Source of the DNA: Opitutia bacterium
GTDB lineage: Bacteria; Verrucomicrobiota; Verrucomicrobiia; Opitutales; Opitutaceae
Direction: 5' to 3'
Assembly (NCBI GenBank): GCA_016190985.1
Contig: JACPPI010000011.1
Location: 1-64,000, forward strand
Length of the DNA stretch: 64,000 nt
Shown here: positions 8,546 to 16,808 of the stretch, one piece after another
How the letters are laid out: every line of letters begins with the position of its first letter
How positions within the stretch are numbered: the first letter of the stretch is position 1
Notes under the pieces: model-generated
What the model saw: the letters and a program-made list of their open reading frames with translations, nothing else
The model's database searches: none
Told to the model about the DNA's origin: nothing
Translations under genes and position numbers: made by a program

Positions 8546-8886
8546 GGTTTCACCTTGTTTCGTGGAGCGGCAAACTCCACCAAGAGCCGGCTCCTTCGGC
8601 CATAGTCAAATTCCGAAAACGGAGCAGGCCGCAGCAACCGCAGAACGTCATAGGCAAACAAGTGCGCAAGCTGCGCCACGCCCGTGAGCTGACTCAGGAG
8701 ACGCTGGCAGCAAAATGCAACGGGCTCGGCTGGGATTTGGGCCGGGGCACCTTGGCAAAAATTGAAGCCGCCGTGCGTTGTGTCACCGACGCCGAGCGGT
8801 TCGTGCTGGCCAAAGCCCTCAAACAAGAGCTGGGCGACCTCCACCCCCAAGACGAGCGAGCCGTCCTTGCTTTGTTCGGCGAATGA
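8476..8886 (+). CDS. XRE-family helix-turn-helix regulator
   Basis: A small DNA-binding protein with a Cro/C1-type HTH (IGKQVRKLRHARELTQETLAAKC ... GRGTLAKIEAAVRCVTDAE, about residues 55-110 of the longest frame). The longest frame (136 aa) starts at 8476 inside the divergent lipoprotein gene, a 70-bp overlap that is probably not real. Other starts are TTG at 8533 or GTG at 8662, the latter giving a 74-aa protein that clips the first helix. The HTH call is solid and the start is not. It could regulate the divergent lipoprotein gene. Confidence 0.65.
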   Translation: MHSRSRTEDRSLRSQCEVKLRNSWFHLVSWSGKLHQEPAPSAIVKFRKRSRPQQPQNVIGKQVRKLRHARELTQETLAAKCNGLGWDLGRGTLAKIEAAVRCVTDAERFVLAKALKQELGDLHPQDERAVLALFGE

Positions 8887-9082
8887 CTCCTGATTTCCGC
8901 GCCAAGCCTGCTCACGCCATAAATACGGTCCACCGGGCTTGCCAGACACCGCCGCCTTGGGCGAGGGCCGGGTGTCGTGCCGGAGAAAGAGCGGCGTTCC
9001 GGTTCGCCTTGCAGGAAGGCCTCAAGAATTTGTCTGACTTTGTATTGGAACGCGGCGGCTTTCTGTTCTACCAACAGCCTCC

Positions 9083-10003
9083 ATGGAACGCATCCCGTAT
9101 CTCGGGCACACAATTTTCAAATGGCAGGTCGGACCCTCCTCCTTTCTGGCCCTGCCCGAAATGGGCGCCCGGCTCATGAACTGGAGCGTCACGCTCGGCG
9201 ACGGCAGCGTGCGCGACATCATCTACTGGCCCGAGGTGGAGAACCTCGACGCCATCGCCAGCGTGCGCGGCGGCAATCCGATCCTCTTCCCCTTCTGCGG
9301 GCGCAGCTTTGACCAGGGCGAGATCCACCACTGGCGGGCCGCGGACGGCGTCCGCCGGGCGATGCCGATGCACGGCCTCGCCCGGCAGGGCAAGTTCCGC
9401 ACCATCCGCCTCGACGAGGGCGGCTTCTCCGCGCAATTCGTGCCCGACGAGGCGGCGAAGGCCGCCTACCCCTACGACTACGAGTTCGTCGTCAGCTATC
9501 GCTTCGATCCGCGCGGGCTGTTCGTCGAGCTGCAGCTGACCAACCTCGGGAGCATTCCCATGCCCTGGTCCGCCGGGCATCATTTCTACCTCACCCTGCC
9601 CTGGAGCGCCGGCCGTTACCGCAAGGATTACCTGCTGGAGACCACCGCGACCAGGCATTTCCAGCGCGACGAGCGCGGCGGGCTGGCGCCCTTCACGCGC
9701 GTCAGCGCCCGCGAAACCCTCGCCAATGCCAACCTGATCGACCTCGTCCACACCGGCCTGCGCCGCGAGGTGTTCGCGCTCACCGAGGTGCCCACGGGGA
9801 ACCGCCTGCATTTCCGCAGCGGCATGGCCAACAGCCCGGCCCATGATCTGGCCGTCGTCACCTGGACGGCGGACGACAAGGCGCCCTACTATTGCATCGA
9901 GCCCTGGATGGGGCCGCCCAATGCGGCCGAGACCAAGGTCGGCCTCCACACGGTCGCCCCGGCTCAGACGCAGAAGTTCTACGTCGAGATCACCATCGGC
10001 TAA
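9083..10003 (+). CDS. Aldose 1-epimerase (galactose mutarotase-like)
   Basis: A 306-aa cytoplasmic mutarotase-family enzyme that interconverts the alpha and beta anomers of a hexose or hexose phosphate. The beta-sandwich pattern runs from FLALPEMGARLMNW to the C-terminus. Candidate active-site residues are the His of MPMHGLAR, the paired His of SAGHHFYL and the Glu of YYCIEPWMGP, which fits the His/His/Glu site of the family. NPILFPFCGR is also typical. Substrate cannot be inferred. The start is MERIPYLGHTIF. It is followed by tatA after 40 bp, which is probably coincidental adjacency. Confidence 0.88.
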   Translation: MERIPYLGHTIFKWQVGPSSFLALPEMGARLMNWSVTLGDGSVRDIIYWPEVENLDAIASVRGGNPILFPFCGRSFDQGEIHHWRAADGVRRAMPMHGLARQGKFRTIRLDEGGFSAQFVPDEAAKAAYPYDYEFVVSYRFDPRGLFVELQLTNLGSIPMPWSAGHHFYLTLPWSAGRYRKDYLLETTATRHFQRDERGGLAPFTRVSARETLANANLIDLVHTGLRREVFALTEVPTGNRLHFRSGMANSPAHDLAVVTWTADDKAPYYCIEPWMGPPNAAETKVGLHTVAPAQTQKFYVEITIG

Positions 10004-10043
10004 ACGTCGGATCTCCCCCACCGGGTCTCAACATTCCATCCCC

Positions 10044-10334
10044 ATGATATTTCCGCTGGCATTCATCGAGGGCATCGGCGGCCCCGAGCTGATGATGATC
10101 ATGTTCATCGTCCTGCTGCTGTTCGGCGCCAACCGCCTGCCCGAGCTGGCCCGCGGCATCGGCAAATCCGTCCGGGAATTCAGGAAGGCCGCGAGCGGCG
10201 TGGAGGACGAGGTCCGCCGCGCCATGGAGGAAGAGCAGCCCAAGAAATTTCCCACCCACCCGCCGGCGCCCCCCGGCGGGACCATCCCGCAGGCCGCGCC
10301 GGACAAGCCGGCCCCGCCGCCCGCCGCGGGTTAG
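10044..10334 (+). CDS. tatA: Sec-independent translocase subunit TatA/TatE
   Basis: A 96-aa TatA-family protein, the pore-forming subunit of the twin-arginine translocase. It has a short N-terminal transmembrane helix (GGPELMMIMFIVLLLFG), the conserved FGANRLPELARGIGKSVREFRKA amphipathic helix with its hinge Gly, and an acidic then Pro-rich tail (KFPTHPPAPPGG). The ATG at 10044 is chosen; the longer open frame upstream overlaps the epimerase. No tatC is seen in the window. Tat export is needed here for the ActB precursor (53590). The gene converges with an ABC permease and the two stop codons overlap by 4 bp. Confidence 0.92.
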   Translation: MIFPLAFIEGIGGPELMMIMFIVLLLFGANRLPELARGIGKSVREFRKAASGVEDEVRRAMEEEQPKKFPTHPPAPPGGTIPQAAPDKPAPPPAAG

Positions 10335-11671
10335 TCGAAGAGCGGTCCGCGGTTGAACCGCCACACGGCGACCGCCATCACTCCGGCGGCGATGCCGAGC
10401 AATATGCCGACGGTCGGCAGGATTTGCAGGAAGGATTGCCCCGCCCACAGCACCTGGGAGAAGCCTTCCATCGACCAGTAGACCAGGGTGAACCTGGCGA
10501 TGGTCTGCATGAACTCCGGCATGAAGCTGACCGGGAACCACGCTCCGCCGGTCGCGCTCATCGTCAGCACCAGGAAGGTCGCGAGCCCGTTGGCCGCCGC
10601 CGCCGTCGGCGCGATGGACGCCAGCAGCATGCCGAAGGCCGTGCACGCGGCCGCCGCCGCCGTGCAGATGACGAGGAGGCTGCCGAAATTGCCGAGCACA
10701 TCGATGCCGTAGAGCAGCCGGCCGGCAAAAAACAGCGCGGTGAGCTGGACCAACCCCAGGAGCACACCGTAGAGAAACCGGCTCCACAGGATATGGGAGC
10801 GCCGCACCGGCGCGGACAGCAACCGCTGGAAGAGCCCGGCCTTTTTCTCGTCGAAAAACGCCGCCGCCGAGGCGCTGAGCGCAAACAGCAGGAACATCAT
10901 CGCCCAGCCGCCGACGACGCGGGTCGCCTCCGGGCTCTTCACGTCCTTGCCCACGACCTGCTCGCTCTCAATCTTCACGATGCGGGAGAAGAAATCGGTC
11001 GGCGTCGCGGCCGCACCGGGCGTGGCGGCGTCTGCGACGGCCCCCAGGCCAAAATCACCCGACGCCAAGGCCTGCTTGGTCTCATCGAGGTCGCCGCCAA
11101 AGGCCTTGGTCACGGCCGCGGCCACCGCGCCGTTGAACTGCTCGAGGCGCTCGCCGCCGAGGTATTTCTTCGCCCCGGCCTGCAACGACTGGCCGAGCAG
11201 CTGGGGCACGTTGGAAAATATCGCCTTCTGCAGCAGGCCGTTGACCGTCTGGGTCTCGATTTCGTTGCGCGGGTCGGACAGGATCTTCAGGTGCAGGCCG
11301 ATGCCTTTGCTCGCGATCACATCCGCCGGGATGACCAGCGCGAAGCGGAATTCGCGGTTGCGGATCATCGGCCGCAGATCCTCCTCCCGGAGCGGCCGCT
11401 CCGACTTGTCGGGGTTGACGCGGTTGGTCAGGACGCGGAACGATTTCTCCGCCTTGAGGGCGTCGACGAGTTTTTGCGCGGCGGGATTGTCGCTCTGGTT
11501 CACCACCGCGAGGCGCACGCCGGTCGGGCCGGTGTCCTTGCGGTTCAGGCCGAAGACCTGGCCGAAAATGTAGATGAGCGCGACCGGCACCAGGAAGGTG
11601 AGGCTGACCGCCGCCCGGTCGCGGAAGAAGTTGGCGAAGTCTTTGCGGAGAAGGGTGAGGATGATGCGCAT
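10331..11671 (-). CDS. ABC-2 type transporter permease
   Basis: A 446-aa membrane subunit of the ABC-2/NatB-YhgE type. One helix at residues 20-38 (AAVSLTFLVPVALIYIFGQVFG) is followed by a large extracytoplasmic domain (about 45-245). Five further helices (about 250-440) include AWFPVSFMPEFMQTIARF, typical of ABC2_membrane_3 proteins. It lies 9 bp downstream of the ATPase gene on the same strand, making a two-gene exporter operon. Substrate is unknown; such exporters commonly handle ions, antibiotics or lipids. Confidence 0.88.
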   Translation of the reverse strand: MRIILTLLRKDFANFFRDRAAVSLTFLVPVALIYIFGQVFGLNRKDTGPTGVRLAVVNQSDNPAAQKLVDALKAEKSFRVLTNRVNPDKSERPLREEDLRPMIRNREFRFALVIPADVIASKGIGLHLKILSDPRNEIETQTVNGLLQKAIFSNVPQLLGQSLQAGAKKYLGGERLEQFNGAVAAAVTKAFGGDLDETKQALASGDFGLGAVADAATPGAAATPTDFFSRIVKIESEQVVGKDVKSPEATRVVGGWAMMFLLFALSASAAAFFDEKKAGLFQRLLSAPVRRSHILWSRFLYGVLLGLVQLTALFFAGRLLYGIDVLGNFGSLLVICTAAAAACTAFGMLLASIAPTAAAANGLATFLVLTMSATGGAWFPVSFMPEFMQTIARFTLVYWSMEGFSQVLWAGQSFLQILPTVGILLGIAAGVMAVAVWRFNRGPLFD

Positions 11672-11680
11672 GGGAGTCCT

Positions 11681-12598
11681 TTATTCGCGGAGGCTGCGGC
11701 CGGTGAGGTGGAGAAAGACCGCCTCCAGTGTGGGGCGCTCGCTGATGAAGAGGCGGGAGGACAGCTCCAGCTCCTCGGTCAGCGCGTAGAAGGCGGAATT
11801 CTTGAAGCCGGGGGCCGGGTGAAAGCGATGCTGGTCGCCACCCGTGGTGACTTCGCCGTGCGCGGCCAGTCGCGCCGCCAATCCCGCGGTCAGGGGCGAG
11901 GCGGGAAAACTGATCTCCTCCTGGAACGGCAGGCGGGCCAGCAGCTCCTCCAGCGTGCCCAACGCGTGGATTTTCCCATGGTCGATGACGCCGATGCGGG
12001 AGCACAGCCGCGTCGCCTCCTCCATGTAGTGCGTGGAGTAGATCACGGTCAGGCCGTCGCGGACGCGGGCCTCGAGAAAATCAAAGATGGCGTTGCGCGA
12101 CTGCGGATCGATGCCGACCGTGGGCTCGTCGCACAGGAGGAGCTTCGGCCGGTGCAGAAGCGCCGCCACCAGGTTCAGCCGGCGCTGCATGCCGCCCGAG
12201 AAAGTCTTCACCTGGTCCCGCCGGCGGTCCGCCAGTTGCACCGCCGTCAGCGCCTCGTCGATGCGCTGGCGCAGGTCGGCGCCGCGGAGACCGTAGAGTT
12301 CGCCGAAGATGCGCAGGTTCTGCTCGGCGCTCAGATCCTCATACAACGCGATGCTCTGCGGCACGAGCCCGAGCGAAACCCGCGTGGACGGATCGGCCGC
12401 GGTGACCGGCTTGCCATCCAGCGTGATGCCGCCGGCCTCCGGCGCCCGCAGGCCGGCAACCAGCGACATGAGCGTGGTTTTGCCCGCGCCGTTGGGGCCG
12501 AGCAGACCGAAGAACTCGCCGGGCGCGATGTTGAGCGAAACGTCGTCCAAGGCCGTGAGTGCGCCGTAGCGCTTGGTGATGTGATCCAGTTTGAGCAT
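11681..12598 (-). CDS. ABC transporter ATP-binding protein
   Basis: A 305-aa ATPase of the ABC-2 exporter. Walker A is GPNGAGKTT (residues 34-42), the Q-loop region VPQSIALYEDLSAEQNL, the signature FSGGMQRRL, Walker B LLLCDEPTVGID and the switch His in YSTHYMEEA. A C-terminal extension of about 85 residues follows the ATPase core (ELLARLPFQEEISFPAS onward), as in DrrA-like drug exporters. It is first gene of the operon with the permease 9 bp downstream. The start ATG is MLKLDHITKRYG. Confidence 0.93.
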   Translation of the reverse strand: MLKLDHITKRYGALTALDDVSLNIAPGEFFGLLGPNGAGKTTLMSLVAGLRAPEAGGITLDGKPVTAADPSTRVSLGLVPQSIALYEDLSAEQNLRIFGELYGLRGADLRQRIDEALTAVQLADRRRDQVKTFSGGMQRRLNLVAALLHRPKLLLCDEPTVGIDPQSRNAIFDFLEARVRDGLTVIYSTHYMEEATRLCSRIGVIDHGKIHALGTLEELLARLPFQEEISFPASPLTAGLAARLAAHGEVTTGGDQHRFHPAPGFKNSAFYALTEELELSSRLFISERPTLEAVFLHLTGRSLRE

Positions 12599-12674
12599 GA
12601 GGTGCCGGGTTTGTGGAATGATCGAATACCGGACACTGCTTCCCGGCGAGCGTGGCGGCGCGGACGGAAGTCAT

Positions 12675-12688
12675 GGTCATGCATGACC
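12675..12688. promoter_or_regulatory. 14-bp perfect palindrome, candidate operator
   Basis: GGTCATGCATGACC is self-complementary over 14 bp. It lies in the 264-bp divergent spacer, 77 bp upstream of the ABC ATPase start and 175 bp upstream of the small gene at 12863. No T-run follows on either strand, so it is unlikely to be a terminator. Which regulator binds is unknown. Confidence 0.35.
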
Positions 12689-12818
12689 CCGGACTTTCCC
12701 ATTCGCGGGAACGGATGATTTCATCTTCGCATAGCCACGGCCGTGCCGGCCCGGAGCGAAAAACGTGAAGAACATTCCTATCGGATGGCCGGCAGTCACT
12801 TGCGTTGCGGACTGCAAC

Positions 12819-12834
12819 TTGGCACATGCCTTGC
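12819..12834 (+). promoter_or_regulatory. Sigma-54 (-24/-12) promoter
   Basis: TTGGCACATGCCTTGC matches the sigma-54 consensus TGGCAC-N5-TTGC with the diagnostic GG-N10-GC spacing. It lies 28 bp upstream of the ATG at 12863 on the same strand. Transcription would start near 12845. Enhancer-binding sites are not identified. Confidence 0.65.
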
Positions 12835-12862
12835 GTGTATGTAGGGCAACAAAACATTTCCC

Positions 12863-13144
12863 ATGAAAACGAACTCGCTCCTCACCCTCGCCCTTTTCGC
12901 GGTGCTCGCCTCCGGTGCCAGCGCCGCTTCCAACCAGCCCCAAGCCGAACCCATCGCCCTGCCGACCTACGTGGTCGACGCCCCGCGCCATCAACTGGCC
13001 GAGCAGCGGCTCAACGCCAGCCTGGATGCCCTGCGCGCCAAGGCCAGCACGCCGATGGACCTCTCCGCGGAGCTGCCCGTCCTGAAGAACCGGTCGGCGT
13101 ATGCCTCCACGCCACTGATCCCGCTCCGCCAGGCAAAATCCTGA
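12863..13144 (+). CDS. Small secreted protein (MKTNS), 93 aa
   Basis: A short exported protein with a clear Sec signal peptide (MKTNSLLTLALFAVLASGASA, cleavage after residue 21 or 22) and a mature part of about 70 residues. A conserved-looking IALPTYVVDAPR segment is followed by an amphipathic helix (LAEQRLNASLDALRAKA). PTYVV-type N-termini also occur in outer-membrane-associated proteins of this lineage, from memory only. It is preceded by a sigma-54 promoter and followed by a strong rho-independent terminator, so it is a monocistronic unit. Its 3' UTR shares a motif with that of the small gene at 17468. Function unknown. Confidence 0.75.
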   Translation: MKTNSLLTLALFAVLASGASAASNQPQAEPIALPTYVVDAPRHQLAEQRLNASLDALRAKASTPMDLSAELPVLKNRSAYASTPLIPLRQAKS

Positions 13145-13163
13145 ATTTTGGTTGTCAGTGTGT
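13145..13163 (+). repeat. 3' UTR motif shared with the gene at 17468
   Basis: ATTTTGGTTGTCAGTGTGT directly follows the stop codon. The same string with one substitution and a 4-base insertion (CAGT) follows the stop codon of the minus-strand small gene (17438-17460). Confidence 0.6.
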
Positions 13164-13188
13164 TCTTTGCTAGTGTGTGTGTGTCAAA

Positions 13189-13216
13189 AACCCGCCTCGC
13201 AAGAGGCGGGTTTTTT
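13189..13216 (+). terminator. Rho-independent terminator of the small secreted-protein gene
   Basis: The stem CCCGCCTC/GAGGCGGG has a GCAA loop and is followed by six T residues. It ends the monocistronic unit at 12863-13144. Confidence 0.9.
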
Positions 13217-13251
13217 GTCGCCCGGCCCGGACCAGCGGCAAAGATGGCGGC

Positions 13252-13548
13252 GTGCCTGCCGATGAATCCGACGCCCCCGTCGCCCTGCCGATCACGGGCG
13301 AGCTGGATCTGCACACTTTCCGCCCGGCGGAGATCACCCGTTTGCTGGACGACTATTTCGCCGCCTGCCGGCAGCGCGGCCTCCACCGCGTCCGGGTCGT
13401 GCATGGCAAGGGCACCGGTGCGCTCCGGGCGACGGTGCACGCCTACCTGCGGCGCGCGCCCGGCATCGCGGGTTTCGCCCAGGGCGACGAGACCTCGGGC
13501 GGCTGGGGCGCGACCATCGTTACACTCAAGCCCGATAATTCCTGCTGA
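13252..13548 (+). CDS. Smr domain protein
   Basis: A 98-aa stand-alone Smr (small MutS-related) domain, a fold associated with nucleic-acid cleavage, including nicking of DNA or RNA. The two family motifs are present: LDLHTF (in place of LDLHG, residues about 19-24) and HGKGTGALR (residues about 50-58). The GTG at 13252 is chosen because an upstream ATG at 13177 would place the start before the terminator hairpin at 13189-13216. A weak GGCGG lies just upstream. It is located between two monocistronic genes, with no obvious operon partner. Confidence 0.82.
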   Translation: MPADESDAPVALPITGELDLHTFRPAEITRLLDDYFAACRQRGLHRVRVVHGKGTGALRATVHAYLRRAPGIAGFAQGDETSGGWGATIVTLKPDNSC

Positions 13549-13596
13549 GGCCGCGCGACTATTGTGCAATGATGCGGGTTCTTTCAGCGCCTTCCC

Positions 13597-14397
13597 ATGA
13601 ACTCCATGCACGAAATTGACTACCACATCCACGGCGACGACATGCAGTTTGTCGAAGTCGAACTCGACCCGCAGGAAGCCGTCGTCGCCGAGGCCGGCGG
13701 CATGATGTATATGGACGAGCACATCGCCATGGAGACGATCTTTGGCGACGGCTCGCCGCAGAACTCCGGCCTCATGGGCGCGCTGCTTGGCGCGGGCAAG
13801 CGCCTGCTCACGGGCGAATCGCTTTTCATGACGGTCTTCCAAAACCAAGGCGGCGGAAAAAAGAAAGTGGCCTTCGGCGCACCCTATCCCGGCAAGATCA
13901 TCCCCGTCAACCTGGCCGAGCTGGGCGGCGAGCTGATTGTGCAGAAGGATTCCTTCCTCTGCGCCGCCAAGGGCGTGAGCATCGGCATCGCGTTCCAAAA
14001 ACGGCTCGGAGCCGGCCTCTTCGGCGGCGAAGGCTTCATCATGCAGCGGCTGACCGGCGACGGCTGGACCTTCATCCATGCGGGCGGCACCCTGCTTGAG
14101 CGCACGCTGGCCCCCGGCGAAACGCTGCGCGTGGACACGGGCTGCATCGTCGGTTTTCAGCCGACCGTCGACTACGACATCCAATTGGTCGGCGGCATCA
14201 AGACGGCGCTCTTCGGCGGCGAGGGGCTGTTCTTCGCCACGCTGCGCGGCCCGGGCAAGATCTGGCTCCAGTCCCTGCCCTTCTCGCGCCTGGCCGGCCG
14301 CATCGTCGCCGCCGCGCCGCAGACCGGACGCGGTGGACGCGAGGAAGGCTCCATCCTCGGCGGCCTCGGCCGCGTGCTCGACGGCGACAACCGCTGA
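13597..14397 (+). CDS. AIM24/TIGR00266-family protein
   Basis: A 266-aa cytoplasmic protein of the AIM24-like TIGR00266 family, with a tryptophan-attenuator-binding-like beta-roll fold. Typical segments are VEVELDPQEAVVAEAGGMMYM near the N-terminus, LMGALLGAGKRLLTGESLFMTVF, and FGGEGLFFATLRGPGKIWLQSLPFSRLA near the C-terminus. The N-terminus could be at residue 1 or at the second Met (residue 4, MHEIDYHI). The biochemical role of the bacterial family is not settled. It is probably monocistronic. Confidence 0.88.
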   Translation: MNSMHEIDYHIHGDDMQFVEVELDPQEAVVAEAGGMMYMDEHIAMETIFGDGSPQNSGLMGALLGAGKRLLTGESLFMTVFQNQGGGKKKVAFGAPYPGKIIPVNLAELGGELIVQKDSFLCAAKGVSIGIAFQKRLGAGLFGGEGFIMQRLTGDGWTFIHAGGTLLERTLAPGETLRVDTGCIVGFQPTVDYDIQLVGGIKTALFGGEGLFFATLRGPGKIWLQSLPFSRLAGRIVAAAPQTGRGGREEGSILGGLGRVLDGDNR

Positions 14398-14474
14398 GCC
14401 GTTTATCCAGCCGGCCAGCCGTCCGTCATTGCCAGCTTGTCATCAGGGCCGGCAGGCGGGAGAAGAACCGCGCC

Positions 14475-15182
14475 ATGAAAAACTACGCTCTTTACGGCCT
14501 GATCAACGCGGTAGCGGTCACCCTCTTCTCGCTGCTGCTCTATTTCACCGGACTCCAAACCGAGCACCTGGACATCGGGGTTCATTTCCAATGGCTCCTG
14601 GCCATCACCTCCTTCGTCATCATCTACCTTGGCGTCAAGGAGGAGCGGGAGACCAGGCCCGATCAGCGCATGAGCTACGGCAGCGCCTTTGGCGGAGCCG
14701 TGCTCATCAGTCTGGTCGCTGGCGTGCTCAACTCCCTGTATGCCTATGTGCATTTCTCATATGTTAACACCGCGTTCAGTGAATATATGATCCAATATCA
14801 GACGGCCAAGATGACGACCGCAGGTCTGCCGGACAGCGTCATTGAGCAGGCCACAACCCGGACGCAGAATAGTTTTGGCCCTGTCCGGCAGGCCGTTGGC
14901 AGCGGGATTGTCACGGTTGTGAGTGGCGCCGTATACGGGCTGATGCTGGCCCCGGGCCAGACCCAACGCGGCAGCATGAAGCGCATCGCCATGGTCAACG
15001 GCTTGATTTGCGGCTTCTTCGGCCTGCTGGGAGGCGCCGCCAACGGTTTCCTCACAAAATCGGTCGGCAGCTCCGCCCTGATCGGCCTGTTGGGTGGCGG
15101 CATCGGTGGCTGGCTGATCACCTACCTGCTTTTGAAATTCACCAACTACACACCGCGCTTTGCCAACGAGGAGCCGATGTAA
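14475..15182 (+). CDS. DUF4199-like integral membrane protein
   Basis: A 235-aa protein with an N-terminal region resembling DUF4199: a helix at 5-25, a second at 40-53 (ITSFVIIYLGVKEERE), then RMSYGSAFGGAVLISLVAGVLNSLYAYVHF. A soluble loop (about 100-140) and three more helices follow (IVTVVSGAVYGLML, MVNGLICGFFGLLGGAANGFL, GGGIGGWLITYLLL). It is likely a cytoplasmic-membrane protein of unknown function. The ATG follows GGGAGAAG upstream, a good ribosome-binding site. Confidence 0.8.
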   Translation: MKNYALYGLINAVAVTLFSLLLYFTGLQTEHLDIGVHFQWLLAITSFVIIYLGVKEERETRPDQRMSYGSAFGGAVLISLVAGVLNSLYAYVHFSYVNTAFSEYMIQYQTAKMTTAGLPDSVIEQATTRTQNSFGPVRQAVGSGIVTVVSGAVYGLMLAPGQTQRGSMKRIAMVNGLICGFFGLLGGAANGFLTKSVGSSALIGLLGGGIGGWLITYLLLKFTNYTPRFANEEPM

Positions 15183-15190
15183 GGCAAACC

Positions 15191-15214
15191 GGGGCGACGT
15201 TGGCACGTCGCCCC
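15191..15214. other. Perfect hairpin between convergent genes
   Basis: GGGGCGACGT and ACGTCGCCCC flank a TGGC loop, a 10-bp perfect stem just after the DUF4199 stop. No T-run follows on either side. It may act as a bidirectional transcript stop or be a repeat element. Confidence 0.5.
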
Positions 15215-15258
15215 GATGCGCTGCACACACGGGCGCGGCTCCGGCCGCCCCAAATTGA

Positions 15259-16266
15259 TCAGAAGGAACGGAACGAGCGGCCAATTTTCCGGCCCGGCTC
15301 CCGGCCCAGCTCGCGGCCGATCTTCGTCTTGGCTGGCTCCAACGGCACCACCTCGTGCTCGAACTTGTCACCGGCCTCGAAGCTGATCGTGTCCCTGTCC
15401 AGTTTCTCCAGCTGCTTCACCACCTCGGGCGGCAGCTTCTTGCGCTCCTCCTCGGTGTTGATCGGCCCCTGGAAGGTCACCTTGCCCTTGGCGTCCTTCA
15501 CCGTCAGCTCGCGCTTGCCGTCGTCGGACTTGATCTCGATCGAACCGTCGTCGTCGGAGTAGGAAATGTTGCTGTTGGGAAGATCGAGGATCGTGGAGCC
15601 CTTGCCGCCGCGCCGGATGATGTGCACACCGGGGCCGGTCTGGATCCGCACGCGATCGCGACCGATGAGGCGCAGGATGTCCTTGGCCTCATCCGCACCC
15701 ATCCCGGGCAGGTCGCGCAGCCGCTCCAGGCTGCCCAACGGTGTCGCCATGCTCCACCCCATGCCGCCCGGGCCATTCTGGAAGAAAAAGCCTCCCGACG
15801 CCATCTTGGGCACCTCATGGCTGCCGAGCTTGGCCTTGACGGAGGTCTCCTTGCCGCCGCGGATGACGGTCAGCTTCACCTCGTCGCCTTCCTTTTTAGC
15901 GCGCACCAGCACGCCGAGCTGCTGCTGGTTGACCAGCACCTGGTCGTCGAGCTTGGCGAGCACGTCGTCCTCCTTGAGGATCGCGGCGGCGGAGCTGTTG
16001 TCGGCGATATGCGTGACAACAAGGCCGGTGTCGCGCGCAAGACCGAGCTGGACCGCGAGGGTGCGGCCGACCGGCGCCGTCTCGACGCCGAGGAAGGCGA
16101 CTTTTTCTTTCTCCATCTTGTCGCCGCCGTGACTGGTGGCGAAGCCATGCCGGGAACCGTCCGTGTCGAGCCGGCGGATGGTGATTTCTTTTTCGGCCGC
16201 CCAAGCGGAAGGCAGGAGGCTGGCTGCGGCCAAGGCCGGCAGCAGGTATTTGCGGTATGTTTTCAT
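15259..16266 (-). CDS. Secreted PDZ-domain protein
   Basis: A 335-aa exported protein. The signal peptide is MKTYRKYLLPALAAASLLPSAWA, and the ATG at 16266 is chosen for that reason. A PDZ domain spans about residues 50-150 (VAFLGVETAPVGRTLAVQLGL, GLVVTHIADNSSAAAILKEDDVLAKLDDQVL, DEVKLTVIRGGKE). No HtrA-type protease domain is present. The rest is beta-rich with a charged region (about 240-300) and an Arg-rich C-terminus (GRELGREPGRKIGRSF). It is last in a sigma/anti-sigma/PDZ operon, suggesting a periplasmic sensor or effector of envelope stress, which is inferred from context. Confidence 0.82.
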   Translation of the reverse strand: MKTYRKYLLPALAAASLLPSAWAAEKEITIRRLDTDGSRHGFATSHGGDKMEKEKVAFLGVETAPVGRTLAVQLGLARDTGLVVTHIADNSSAAAILKEDDVLAKLDDQVLVNQQQLGVLVRAKKEGDEVKLTVIRGGKETSVKAKLGSHEVPKMASGGFFFQNGPGGMGWSMATPLGSLERLRDLPGMGADEAKDILRLIGRDRVRIQTGPGVHIIRRGGKGSTILDLPNSNISYSDDDGSIEIKSDDGKRELTVKDAKGKVTFQGPINTEEERKKLPPEVVKQLEKLDRDTISFEAGDKFEHEVVPLEPAKTKIGRELGREPGRKIGRSFRSF

Positions 16267-16295
16267 AGGGGATAAGGGTTCAAGATGGGAGCTGG

Positions 16296-16808
16296 TCAAT
16301 TCGGGTTGTAGCTGGCGGGCACGACGCGGACCTCGTCGCGCGGCACGGTCCACTTGATGGAGGCGTTATTGCGCGGATTCTTCCAGGTGTAGGTGTCGAC
16401 GTAGCGCGCGCGGACCTGGCGGGCCGGGGCCGCGCCCTCGACCTTCACCTCGCCCTCGTCCTTGAGGTCGTAGAGGACATTGGTCGCCTTGGTGGGCTCG
16501 TAGACCGCAACCGGTTGAACCGGGGTGCTGGTCGCCGCCAGGGTGGGTGCAGCGGTCGTCTGGCGAGCCGGCCGGAGAGTGATCAGGGCCACCGTCGCCA
16601 CGAGGGCCAGGGCCGCCGCGAGGCCGGCCGTGCGCCAGCCGAGCCATTTCCACGAGTTCAGGTTGGTGGCGGTGGTGAAGCGCGGGCGCTCCGTGGCCGG
16701 CAGTTCCGCCGCCAGCTCGCGATCAATCTGCTCCAGCCAGAGGGGCGCCGCGCGGCGCGGTTGCAGCGCCTTCAGTTCAGTTTCAAGTTCGTCGAGAGAG
16801 TTATCCAT
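16296..16808 (-). CDS. Probable anti-sigma factor, single-pass membrane protein
   Basis: A 170-aa protein with a short cytoplasmic N-terminal part (MDNSLDELETELKALQPRRAAPLWLEQIDRELAAELP begins it), one transmembrane helix (about 58-78, TAGLAAALALVATVALITL) and an extracytoplasmic domain ending in RNNASIKWTVPRDEVRVVPASY. No classical zinc-binding HxxxCxxC of ZAS anti-sigmas is visible, so the call rests on position and topology: it overlaps the ECF sigma gene by 8 bp and is followed by a PDZ protein. Confidence 0.72.
   Translation of the reverse strand: MDNSLDELETELKALQPRRAAPLWLEQIDRELAAELPATERPRFTTATNLNSWKWLGWRTAGLAAALALVATVALITLRPARQTTAAPTLAATSTPVQPVAVYEPTKATNVLYDLKDEGEVKVEGAAPARQVRARYVDTYTWKNPRNNASIKWTVPRDEVRVVPASYNPN

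Noticed and set aside
10424-12718. Plus-strand open frame of about 764 codons
   Set aside because: It mirrors the ABC-2 exporter operon on the other strand; no signal peptide or domain.
12863-13144. PEP-CTERM or other sorting signal on the small secreted protein
   Set aside because: The C-terminus (PLIPLRQAKS) has no PEP motif and no hydrophobic helix.
15191-15214. Rho-independent terminator after the DUF4199 gene
   Set aside because: The stem is perfect but neither side has a T-run, so it is listed only as a hairpin.
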